Shown here: positions 27,369 through 34,389 of the stretch, in pieces
Position numbering within the stretch: the first letter of the stretch is position 1
Layout: each line of letters opens with the position of its first letter
From: Mannheimia granulomatis
GTDB lineage: Bacteria > Pseudomonadota > Gammaproteobacteria > Enterobacterales > Pasteurellaceae
Reading direction: 5' to 3'
Assembly (NCBI RefSeq): GCF_011455695.1
Contig: NZ_CP015030.1
Coordinates: forward strand, 186,001-250,000
Length of the DNA stretch: 64,000 nt
Program-made: the position numbers and the translations under genes
The notes under the pieces: generated by a model
Told to the model about the DNA's origin: nothing
The model's input: only the letters and a program-made list of their open reading frames with translations
Databases searched by the model: none

Positions 27369-28763
27369 ATGAAACTCTCTAAATTAGCATTCTCCGTAGT
27401 GCTTGCATTAGCCTTGAGTGCTTGTACAACCGGGAATATGAGTCGTGATGGTTCGTTGCAACGGGCAACAGATACCTATCAAAGTTATGAAGAAATCACC
27501 AAACAATATCAAATCAATGAACAATGGTGGCAGGGTTATAGTGATGCGGAATTAAATCGCCTTGTTGATTTAGCAATTAAAAATAACCTTGATTTGGCAA
27601 AAAGCGGGATCGCCGTTAATAAGGCTCTTTATAAAGCAAACTTGGTTGGTGCTGAATTAGTACCTACTTTTAGTGCTTCTGGTACAGCCTCCGCTTCTAA
27701 AGGTATAGGCTCTACTTCAAATAATATTTCAACAGGTGTTTCAAACACTACAGCTCAAGCTGCATTTAATTTGAGTTATACCATTGATTTATGGCAGCGT
27801 TTGGCGGATACCGCGAGTGCAGCTGAGTGGACTCATAAAGCGACGATTGAAGATTTAAAAGCAACTCGTTTGTCGATTATTAACTCTGTGGTGACGACTT
27901 ACTATAATTTGGCTTATTACCATGATGCTATTCGTCTTACGGAAGATAGTATTAGAGATTATGAGCAAATCAGCCGTATTTTAAATAATAAATTAAGTGC
28001 AGGTGTAATCGACCGTCTAGCGGTGGATCAAGCTCAGCAAACCGTATTAAATGCACGAAATAATGTGGTTAAATTACGTACTGAGCAAAAAGTGGCGGAA
28101 CAGACATTACGTAATTTGTTAAATATTCAACCAAATACACCGCTTAATATTCGTTATCCGAATATTATGAATGTGAAATTACAAGATATTGATTTAAATG
28201 TGCCGGTTTCAGCTATTGCAAATCGCCCTGATGTGGTTGGAGCGCTACAACGTTTACAAAGTGCGTTTAAAACTTTAACGGCAACAGAAAAAAGCTGGTT
28301 CCCAACCTTAACTATTGGCGGTTCAATTACAGGTAGTGCGAAAAATTTAGGTAACTTGGCGGATAATCCTGTAGGTAATGGTCTTATTAAATTGGATTTA
28401 CCTTTCTTAGATTGGAATCGTGTGAAAAATAATGTAAAAATCTCAGAAACTGATTATGTTACAGCTCGTTTGAATTATGAGCAGAAAATTACCTCAGCAT
28501 TAAATGAGATTGATCGTTATTATTACAGCTACACACAAGCAAAAAGCACATTAAAAACCTTGCAAGATACTCATGAGCATGACAAACGTATCAGTTCATA
28601 CTATAAAAATCGCTATGAGCAAGGAATTTCCGAATTCCGTGATTGGATTACATCAATGAACACTGCACGTAACTCGCAGCTTGCTATTTTAAATGCAAAA
28701 TATGCGATTATTGCTAATGAGAATGCTGTTTACCAAGCTATGGCAGGTAAATATAGAAAATAG
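27369..28763 (+). CDS. TolC-family outer-membrane efflux lipoprotein
   Basis: A 464-residue outer-membrane channel of the OprM/NodT type. It has a lipoprotein signal ending LALSACTTG (Cys near residue 19), then WWQGYSDAELNRLVDLAIKNNLDL, a standard OMF start. Two homologous halves follow (about 60-260 and 270-460) with long helices and the recurrent NRPDVVGALQRLQSAF segment. Such channels work with an RND or ABC pump and an adaptor; none is adjacent, so it must pair with a pump encoded elsewhere. A palindrome upstream may be a repressor site. A strong terminator follows. Confidence 0.9.
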   Translation: MKLSKLAFSVVLALALSACTTGNMSRDGSLQRATDTYQSYEEITKQYQINEQWWQGYSDAELNRLVDLAIKNNLDLAKSGIAVNKALYKANLVGAELVPTFSASGTASASKGIGSTSNNISTGVSNTTAQAAFNLSYTIDLWQRLADTASAAEWTHKATIEDLKATRLSIINSVVTTYYNLAYYHDAIRLTEDSIRDYEQISRILNNKLSAGVIDRLAVDQAQQTVLNARNNVVKLRTEQKVAEQTLRNLLNIQPNTPLNIRYPNIMNVKLQDIDLNVPVSAIANRPDVVGALQRLQSAFKTLTATEKSWFPTLTIGGSITGSAKNLGNLADNPVGNGLIKLDLPFLDWNRVKNNVKISETDYVTARLNYEQKITSALNEIDRYYYSYTQAKSTLKTLQDTHEHDKRISSYYKNRYEQGISEFRDWITSMNTARNSQLAILNAKYAIIANENAVYQAMAGKYRK

Positions 28764-28771
28764 GCGATATA

Positions 28772-28807
28772 AAAAAGAGTGAGTATTTTAAAATACTCAC
28801 TCTTTTT
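28772..28807. terminator. Bidirectional terminator between the TolC-like gene and the amidohydrolase
   Basis: AAAAAGAGTGAGTATTT and its complement form a nearly perfect 17-bp stem ending in TTTTT, with A-rich DNA on the other side, so it can stop both convergent genes. Confidence 0.92.
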
Positions 28808-28820
28808 GTTCGATAGATAT

Positions 28821-29807
28821 TTAGATTAACCCTAGAACCTTTCTACCGTTAACACTTGCAATATTTGCCATTTCTTCTAGATTAGTAAAGCGGCAACCGG
28901 CAGAGAGTAGGCTGAGTTCTTGCCACATATCGCCTTCACAAAGTGGCACCATGTAGTCACAGATATTGTCTGTGCCGATTGCAACAGTAATTCCTTCCGG
29001 GATGAGTTCATCTGCCGGTGTTAATGCATTATGGAACGGTTGCAGATCTTCTTTTCTGCCGCTATCAATCCATGCCATCGGGCAGGCAATCACCATCATT
29101 TGACTTTCTTGCATTTTTTTGTAAAGCATTTTACGGTAATCTTTTGGATGTGCGCCGATCGAAATACCATGAATGGCAACCACTTTCCCTTGCATACCAT
29201 GTTCGATAGATTTATCGCACAGTTGCTCGGTTTCTTTCTCTTTTGGTGAGTTAAATTGATCTACATGGACATGCAACATTTTACCGAGAGATTTTGCTTT
29301 ATCCATTAAAATATCCATAGCTTCCAATCCTTTACCGTAATCCAATTCATCTCGGTATGGCAAGCCTCCAATCATATCCACCATTTCAGATCCGATATCA
29401 AACCACTTTTTAGCAGTTGGCTCAATCACGCCTTTTAAGGTTTGGTTAGCAAATTTTAAAATAATATCACTTTTATAAACTTCTCGAGCTTTGTGGGCTG
29501 CAATAATAGCTCTGTCCTCGCAAACCTGATCAATATCAACAAAGGTACCGAATGCTGTAACCCCTTGAGAAATCATTAACTCAATAGCTTGTGAAAAACG
29601 GCGATAATAGTCATCAACACTAGAGTTTCGTTTTACTTCATCAACTAAATCCCATTTTTGCTGAAGATTAGCATTTTGGTAGACAGTAATTTTTTCAGGT
29701 GTCATTGTAAACGCACGGTCAGCGTGAGCATGTGCATTAACCCAGCCGCCTTTTTTGATAATTTCATCACGAATATGGCTTTTTAGGGTGCGAATCAATT
29801 GGCTCAT
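28821..29807 (-). CDS. Cytosine-deaminase-like amidohydrolase
   Basis: A 328-residue metal-dependent hydrolase. The metal sites are visible: NAHAHADRAF near residue 24, MLHVHVDQFNSP near 180, VVAIHGIS near 212 and the Asp of VAIGTDNICDYM near 276. This places it in the amidohydrolase superfamily near cytosine deaminases and related nucleobase or ring hydrolases. No transporter gene such as codB is adjacent, and the substrate cannot be read from the sequence. Upstream lie a PurR box, a promoter and a structured leader, which fits a role in base salvage. It is divergent from thiB, so a thiamine-pyrimidine substrate is an alternative. Confidence 0.8.
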   Translation of the reverse strand: MSQLIRTLKSHIRDEIIKKGGWVNAHAHADRAFTMTPEKITVYQNANLQQKWDLVDEVKRNSSVDDYYRRFSQAIELMISQGVTAFGTFVDIDQVCEDRAIIAAHKAREVYKSDIILKFANQTLKGVIEPTAKKWFDIGSEMVDMIGGLPYRDELDYGKGLEAMDILMDKAKSLGKMLHVHVDQFNSPKEKETEQLCDKSIEHGMQGKVVAIHGISIGAHPKDYRKMLYKKMQESQMMVIACPMAWIDSGRKEDLQPFHNALTPADELIPEGITVAIGTDNICDYMVPLCEGDMWQELSLLSAGCRFTNLEEMANIASVNGRKVLGLI

Positions 29808-29846
29808 TTATGCTCTTCCTCTGTGTTATATATTGAATCTGCAAAT

Positions 29847-30011
29847 TTAGGGTGATAAACGCTTTTGTTTGAAAACGTAAGTATAAAGAATAAAAAAATC
29901 GCTTATAAAAGCGATTTTTAAAAAGTAAGAAATGAATAATAAAAGAGCCACGCCTCGAAAAACGATGCGTAGCTTTGTAGAATTTACTTTTGTGAGTGTA
30001 TGGTGATTCAT
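29847..30011 (-). CDS. Possible short leader ORF upstream of the amidohydrolase
   Basis: A 54-codon frame begins MNHHTLTKVNSTKLRIVF with AAGGAAC seven bases upstream, and continues with a hydrophobic middle (VALLLFISYFL) to a TAA at 29847. It lies inside the leader transcript and runs through two terminator-like hairpins. It may be a leader peptide used in attenuation, a small membrane protein, or chance. I know no similar leader. Confidence 0.3.
   Translation of the reverse strand: MNHHTLTKVNSTKLRIVFRGVALLLFISYFLKIAFISDFFILYTYVFKQKRLSP
29892..29919 (-). terminator. Terminator-like hairpin 2 in the amidohydrolase leader
   Basis: AAAAATCGCTT and AAGCGATTTTT pair with an ATAA loop; on the minus strand a run of seven T follows. 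It lies about 85 bases before the amidohydrolase start, in the position of an attenuator. Confidence 0.65.
29946..29974 (-). terminator. Terminator-like hairpin 1 in the amidohydrolase leader
   Basis: On the minus strand AGCTACGCATCG, a TTTTT loop and CGAGGCGTGGCT form a 12-bp stem with one wobble and one mismatch, then CTTTT. It precedes hairpin 2 in the same leader. Confidence 0.5.
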
Positions 30012-30040
30012 TTCTAGTTCCTTGTTTGGACTAGAGCAGT

Positions 30041-30079
30041 AGTATAATGATTTTTTTATAAAATAGCAAACGTTTGCCT
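30041..30079 (-). promoter_or_regulatory. Minus-strand promoter with overlapping PurR box
   Basis: Read on the minus strand, TTGCTA (30069-30064) and TATACT (30046-30041) are exactly 17 bases apart and point to the amidohydrolase leader. TAGCAAACGTTTGCCT (30064-30079), a near-perfect PurR site, covers the -35, so PurR binding should block this promoter. E. coli PurR controls codBA similarly, which agrees with a deaminase-like target. Confidence 0.7.
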
Positions 30080-30083
30080 AAAG

Positions 30084-30112
30084 TTGAAATTTATAGATAA
30101 ACTTTTTACAAT
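30084..30112 (+). promoter_or_regulatory. Promoter of thiB
   Basis: TTGAAA (30084-30089) and TACAAT (30107-30112) are 17 bases apart. The predicted transcript starts about at 30119, just before the TPP riboswitch. The PurR box ends five bases upstream of this -35. Confidence 0.75.
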
Positions 30113-30120
30113 GGCAACGT

Positions 30121-30315
30121 TCTCATTGGGGTGCTACAAGCGGTCATTTTTAGTAAAAAATTTGCAAAATGTATTCGCAATCCTTTGAAGGATTGTTCAC
30201 AGCTTCGCTTCCGTTGGCAAAGCCAACGTTCAAAAAGAAATGTTTTTGTGACCGCTTGTGGCTGAGAAAGACCCATAGAACCTGATCTGATTAATATCAG
30301 CGTAGGGATTTGAGA
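30121..30315 (+). promoter_or_regulatory. TPP (thi-box) riboswitch with a long inserted arm
   Basis: The conserved 3' part is clear: GGCTGAGAAAGACCC, then GAACCTGATCTG and ATCAGCGTAGGGA. The 5' part is GGGGTGCT near 30128, and P1 is TCTCA (30121-30125) with TGAGA (30311-30315). Between GGGGTGCT and GGCTGAGA lies an unusually long arm of about 125 bases, closed by ACAAGCGGTCA (30136-30146) and TGACCGCTTGT (30249-30259), two facing uptake words, with two smaller hairpins inside. Downstream, TCCTTCT (30337-30343) can pair with AGAAGGA (30358-30364), hiding the thiB ribosome-binding site, which suggests translational control by thiamine pyrophosphate. Confidence 0.9.
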
Positions 30316-30370
30316 TAGCAAACTGCCATTCTTAAATCCTTCTATTTATTGATTTTTAGAAGGAAACGTT

Positions 30371-31324
30371 ATGAAATTTATTGTATCTTCGCTGGCACTT
30401 TTTGCCGCGACAGCCTTTGCTCAGCAGCCCACCCTAACGGTTTATACCTATAGCTCTTTTGCTTCTGAATACGGACCTGCACCAAAATTAGAACAAAACT
30501 TCGAAAAAGTATGTAGCTGTGATTTAAAATTTATGCCTTTTGATGATAGTGTTACGATGTTTAATCGTGTACGTTTAGAAGGCAGTAAAACTAAAGCGGA
30601 TGTAGTAGTCGGTATCGATAACTTTTTACAGCTTGAGGCGGAAAAATCGGGACTGTTCACAGAATTTGAGGTGAACACGCCTCTAGAGATTAAGAGCAAA
30701 ATATTTTTCCCTTATGATACCGGCTCTTATGCGTTTATTTATGATAAAGAAAAATTAAAAAATCCACCTAAAAGCTTAAAAGAGCTGGTTGAACGCCAAG
30801 ATTTAAAAGTGATTTATCAAGATCCAAGAAGCAGCAGCGTTGGACGTGGTTTTCTATTATGGATGAACCAAGTTTACGGAAATAAAGCGGCAAATGCTTG
30901 GAAAAGCTTAGCAAAACACACGGTAACTGTTGGTAAAGGGTGGTCTGAAACCTACGGTGCTTTTTTAAAAGGCGAATCTGATTTAGTATTAAGTTATACT
31001 ACTTCGCCCTTATATCATCAATGGCATGAAAATACCGATAAATATGTGGCAGCACCTTTTGAAGAAGGGCATTTAGTACAAGTTGAAAATGCAGCTATCT
31101 TAAAAAGTAGTCAGCAAAAAGCATTAGCCAATCAATTTTTGAACTTTTTGCATACACCGGAATCACAGCATATTATTTCATACCATAATGTGATGAATCC
31201 TGTGTTAAGTGAAGGTGTTGATGCAGCCTTTGCAAAAATGCCAGCTTACAAAACATTAGAATTTAGCCAACCATCGCCTGAAACGGTTCAAAAGTGGCTT
31301 TCTGAGTGGTCAAAAAGTTGGTAA
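30371..31324 (+). CDS. thiB: Thiamine/TPP-binding periplasmic protein
   Basis: ThiB (TbpA) delivers thiamine and its phosphates to the ThiPQ importer. The 317 residues have a signal peptide ending AATAFAQQ, then PTLTVYTYSSFASEYGPAP and the CSCDLKFM region. PRSSSVGRGFLLWMNQVYG, KGWSETYGAFLKGESDLVLSYTTSPLYH and the C-terminal SEWSKSW agree with the family. The TPP riboswitch directly upstream supports the assignment. The thiP and thiQ genes, normally next, are missing here; a terminator follows and then dksA. Confidence 0.93.
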   Translation: MKFIVSSLALFAATAFAQQPTLTVYTYSSFASEYGPAPKLEQNFEKVCSCDLKFMPFDDSVTMFNRVRLEGSKTKADVVVGIDNFLQLEAEKSGLFTEFEVNTPLEIKSKIFFPYDTGSYAFIYDKEKLKNPPKSLKELVERQDLKVIYQDPRSSSVGRGFLLWMNQVYGNKAANAWKSLAKHTVTVGKGWSETYGAFLKGESDLVLSYTTSPLYHQWHENTDKYVAAPFEEGHLVQVENAAILKSSQQKALANQFLNFLHTPESQHIISYHNVMNPVLSEGVDAAFAKMPAYKTLEFSQPSPETVQKWLSEWSKSW

Positions 31325-31353
31325 TTGCATTAAATTAATAGGATGTGAACAAA

Positions 31354-31388
31354 AAAACAATAGCCGAATAATATTCGGCTATTGTTTT
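31354..31388 (+). terminator. Terminator of thiB
   Basis: AAAACAATAGCCGAATA and its complement form a perfect 17-bp stem around a single A and end in TTTT. Beyond it, 31389-31592 shows only AT-rich DNA that presumably holds the dksA promoter. Confidence 0.92.
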
Positions 31389-31592
31389 GAACGAAGTCAA
31401 ATAAATGAAATTTAATGCAAAATTTTTGCAAATTCATTTGATTAGTTAGGCGATTTTGTGTTATTTATAGCCGCCGTTATTATGAAAGCCCGAAGATGTT
31501 GATTTTCGCGTATAGTGAAATTACAAGGAAGTTAGTTCGTATTCGGGGATAATAATTCCAACAATGAAAATTCTGAACAAGGAGTATAATCT

Positions 31593-32042
31593 ATGACTCA
31601 AGTGGCTAAAACCACATCTCTAGGTTTATTGGCACTAGCCGGTGTTAAACCTTATGAGCCGAAAAAAGATGAAGAATATATGAATGAAGCTCAACGTGAG
31701 CATTTCACAAAAATTCTTAAAGCATGGCATAGCCAAATCATGGATGAAGCGGAACGAACAAAGAGCCAGCTGCAAGAGGATATGACTAACTTTGCTGATC
31801 CAAATGACCGAGCAAGCCAAGAGGAAGAGTTCAGTTTAGAATTACGTAACCGTGATCGTGAGCGCAAGTTATTGAAAAAAATTGAACAAACATTGCATAA
31901 AATTCAAGATGATGATTATGGTTTCTGTGAAACTTGTGGTGTAGAGATTGGTATTAAACGCTTAGAAGCACGTCCAACAGCTGATTTATGTATAGATTGC
32001 AAAACATTGGCTGAAATTCGTGAGAAGCAGCTAGGTTTATAA
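31593..32042 (+). CDS. dksA: RNA polymerase-binding transcription factor DksA
   Basis: DksA enters the secondary channel of RNA polymerase and, with ppGpp, represses rRNA promoters and activates amino-acid genes. The 149 residues hold the coiled coil with the tip [11 protein letters not shown] (functional Asp near residue 70) and the four-Cys zinc finger CETCG...CIDC (about 114-138), followed by [13 protein letters not shown]. All functional residues are kept. It is followed by a hairpin and pcnB, the order also found in E. coli with gluQ between. Confidence 0.97.
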   Translation: MTQVAKTTSLGLLALAGVKPYEPKKDEEYMNEAQREHFTKILKAWHSQIMDEAERTKSQLQEDMTNFADPNDRASQEEEFSLELRNRDRERKLLKKIEQTLHKIQDDDYGFCETCGVEIGIKRLEARPTADLCIDCKTLAEIREKQLGL

Positions 32043-32054
32043 TCAGTTTTACAT

Positions 32055-32080
32055 AATGCCTCTTTTTTAAGAGGCATTTA
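32055..32080 (+). terminator. Hairpin between dksA and pcnB
   Basis: AATGCCTCTT and AAGAGGCATT form a 10-bp stem with a TTTT loop and a weak T-rich tail. It could be a partial terminator for dksA. Confidence 0.65.
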
Positions 32081-32097
32081 CTATTTTGAGGTGTATT

Positions 32098-33627
32098 ATT
32101 TTTAATTATATTAAGTCATTGTTTTCCAAGTCTAAAAAACAAACACAGGAAAATGAGCAGAAACCAAGGGTGAAACAGACGGGGAATGTTGAAAAACCAA
32201 ACCGTACTAAACGCTCAACGCCTAAATTGACCAGACAACAAAGTGCGAAAAAAAACGTTAAAGGGCATCAAACAGATGTACCCTCTCATCTTTTACATAA
32301 AAAATTCACGGTAAATGCTTCACAATATGGCATCAGTCCGAAGAGTTTCCCTAAAAATGCGCTTTCTATTGTTGATAAATTACACTTAGCTGGCTATGAA
32401 GCTTATGTGGTGGGCGGTTGTATTCGTGATTTACTACTTGAGAAAAAACCAAAAGATTTTGATATTGCTACAAATGCTCGCCCGGAAGATATTCAGCGTA
32501 TTTTCGGCAGACAATGTCGTTTAATCGGTCGTCGTTTCCGTTTGGCTCATATTGTGTATGGACGTGAGATTTTTGAAGTAGCCACGTTTAGAGCGAGTCA
32601 CGATTCTCATAGCAATGATAAAATATCAAAAGTAAGTGATGAAGGAATGTTACTGCGTGATAATGTTTACGGCAGCTTAAGAGACGATGCCGAACGCCGT
32701 GATTTTACCGTTAATGCGTTATATTATGATACAAAACGTAACTTAATTTTTGATTTCTTCAATGGTATTGAAGATTTAAGATCCGGAAAATTATCATTAA
32801 TTGGAGAGCCGGCAATACGTTATCAAGAAGACCCTGTGCGTATGCTACGGGCTATTCGCTTTATGGCGAAGCTAGATATGTTTTTAGATAAAGCAACGGC
32901 TTCTCCAATTCGAGAGATGGCTCCTTTGTTAACTAATATTCCTGCTGCTCGTTTATTTGATGAATCGTTAAAATTATTGCAGTCGGGGCAAGGACTTAAA
33001 ACTTACCAGTTACTACGTGAATATGGCTTGCTAAATTTCTTATTCCCTGTGCTTATTCCGTTTTTTACTCAAAAAGAAGACTCTAATGCTGAGCGAATGA
33101 TTGTAAAAGCATTAACTTCTACTGATGAGCGTATTGCTGATAAATTGCCGGTGAACCCTGCGTTTTTATTTGCGGCACTGCTTTGGTATCCATTACGTGA
33201 AAAAATGGAACAGCTCAAAAATGAAGGTGGTTTTAACAGCCACGATGCGATGATGTTAGCAGCAAATGATGTGTTGGCAGAAAGCTGTAAATCTATTGCG
33301 TTGCATCGACGTCATACTGCGGTTATTCGAGATATTTGGTCATTGCAATTTCAAATGATGAAACGCAATGGAAATCGCCCACAACAAACGCTAGAGCATA
33401 TTAAATTCCGAGCCGGTTTTGATTTATTGGTTATGCGTGCGGAAATTGAAGGAGGAGACTTAGTTGAGCTATCTGCCTGGTGGCATGAATATCAATTCAG
33501 TAATGATGGACAACGCAATGAGTTGTTAAAATCTGTCCGCCATTTATCAAGCGTGCAAGCAGAACAAAAGAAAAAACGTCGCCGTAAGACGTTTAGGAAA
33601 AGGTCAAAAGCAGCTAAAGTAGAATGA
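32098..33627 (+). CDS. pcnB: Poly(A) polymerase I, probable ATT start
   Basis: PcnB adds 3' poly(A) tails that speed RNA decay. The catalytic head is AYVVGGCIRDLLLEKKPKDFDIATNA (about residues 100-125), followed by GRRFRLAHIVYGREIFEVATFR, RRDFTVNALYYD and EDPVRMLRAIRF. The C-terminus is very basic. No ATG is in frame near the start. TTG at 32086 overlaps the ribosome-binding site GAGGTG, while ATT at 32098 lies six bases after GAGG and is followed by TTT. E. coli pcnB also starts ATT-TTT, so I take 32098, giving 509 residues. The extra residues before the catalytic head are charged and low-complexity. Confidence 0.9.
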   Translation: MFNYIKSLFSKSKKQTQENEQKPRVKQTGNVEKPNRTKRSTPKLTRQQSAKKNVKGHQTDVPSHLLHKKFTVNASQYGISPKSFPKNALSIVDKLHLAGYEAYVVGGCIRDLLLEKKPKDFDIATNARPEDIQRIFGRQCRLIGRRFRLAHIVYGREIFEVATFRASHDSHSNDKISKVSDEGMLLRDNVYGSLRDDAERRDFTVNALYYDTKRNLIFDFFNGIEDLRSGKLSLIGEPAIRYQEDPVRMLRAIRFMAKLDMFLDKATASPIREMAPLLTNIPAARLFDESLKLLQSGQGLKTYQLLREYGLLNFLFPVLIPFFTQKEDSNAERMIVKALTSTDERIADKLPVNPAFLFAALLWYPLREKMEQLKNEGGFNSHDAMMLAANDVLAESCKSIALHRRHTAVIRDIWSLQFQMMKRNGNRPQQTLEHIKFRAGFDLLVMRAEIEGGDLVELSAWWHEYQFSNDGQRNELLKSVRHLSSVQAEQKKKRRRKTFRKRSKAAKVE

Positions 33628-33664
33628 TTTTATTGGGGCAAAATATTTTTTGCCCCAATAAAAT
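33627..33664 (+). terminator. Terminator of pcnB
   Basis: ATTTTATTGGGGCAAAA and its complement form a 17-bp stem with a 4-base loop, starting on the last base of the stop codon. Confidence 0.85.
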
Positions 33665-33708
33665 TTAAGGATATGGTCGAAAAATCTTTCGCCCTTATAG
33701 GAAAGGTT

Positions 33709-34182
33709 ATGCAAACAGTTTATATTGCCTTAGGTTCAAACCTAAATAATCCCTTAGAGCAGCTAAAACAAGCGGTCGAAAATTTAAAAAGTTTTGCAAT
33801 TCGCTTTGAGATTAGCCCATTTTATGGTTCAAAGCCGGTGGGGCCGCAAGATCAGCCCGATTATGTGAATGCGGTAGCAAAATTTGATACTGATTTATCG
33901 CCAACGGATTTATTAGATAAATTACAAGGTATTGAACAGAAGCAAGGGCGGGTTCGTTTACGCCGTTGGGGAGAGCGTACTTTGGATTTGGATATTATTT
34001 TATATGGTAATCAGCAGATTCAAACCGAGCGTTTAACAGTGCCACATATTGAGATGAAAAATCGTGAATTTGTGATTGTACCGCTGTTTAGCTTAGCCCC
34101 TGATTTAATTTTACCCACAGGGGAAAAACTGTTCGATCTTTATCAGCAATTTAAAGATCACCAGATGGTTGTATTTAGTTAA
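33709..34182 (+). CDS. folK: 2-amino-4-hydroxy-6-hydroxymethyldihydropteridine pyrophosphokinase
   Basis: FolK transfers pyrophosphate from ATP to hydroxymethyl-dihydropterin in folate synthesis. I start at the ATG at 33709 (MQTVYIALGSNLNNP), preceded by GGAAAGG; the longer frame from 33673 adds 12 unrelated residues. The 157 residues include FYGSKPVGPQDQPDYVNAV, RRWGERTLDLDIILYG (metal-binding Asp pair near residue 96) and the LTVPHIEMKNREFVIVPL block. pcnB-folK is the conserved order. A terminator between them suggests folK also has its own promoter. Confidence 0.95.
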   Translation: MQTVYIALGSNLNNPLEQLKQAVENLKSFAIRFEISPFYGSKPVGPQDQPDYVNAVAKFDTDLSPTDLLDKLQGIEQKQGRVRLRRWGERTLDLDIILYGNQQIQTERLTVPHIEMKNREFVIVPLFSLAPDLILPTGEKLFDLYQQFKDHQMVVFS

Positions 34183-34186
34183 TCTT

Positions 34187-34372
34187 TTATTTATTTTCGC
34201 CAGTTTTGATCACCGCTCTGGATTTATCATCCATTTTCACATCAATGCGGTGATCAACTACCACATTCATATTAATCGTAATGCCTTCAGTAGGGGTTTC
34301 CAGCTGCACTTTTGGCGTGCAAGCGGTCAAATTTGCTAAAAATATTGCAAAATAAAATTGGCTCGTTTTCAT
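34187..34372 (-). CDS. ynbE: YnbE-like outer-membrane lipoprotein
   Basis: A 61-residue lipoprotein with signal MKTSQFYFAIFLANLTAC (lipobox LTAC, Cys at 18) and a mature part containing VQLETPTEGITINMNVVVDHRIDVKMD. The short beta-rich ...I.INMNVVV...I.VK pattern is that of YnbE. In E. coli, YnbE in the outer membrane contacts the bridge protein YdbH to support lipid transport between the membranes. It directly follows ydbH here. The third E. coli partner, ydbL, does not follow; folK converges from the other side. An uptake sequence lies within its signal-peptide codons. Confidence 0.85.
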   Translation of the reverse strand: MKTSQFYFAIFLANLTACTPKVQLETPTEGITINMNVVVDHRIDVKMDDKSRAVIKTGENK

Positions 34373-34389
34373 TCTTTATCCGTGATGTT

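Noticed and set aside
29923-30005. Plus-strand short frame MNNKRATPRKTMRSF
   Set aside because: It has a weak ribosome-binding site and no following gene to regulate on that strand; the minus-strand leader explains the structure better.
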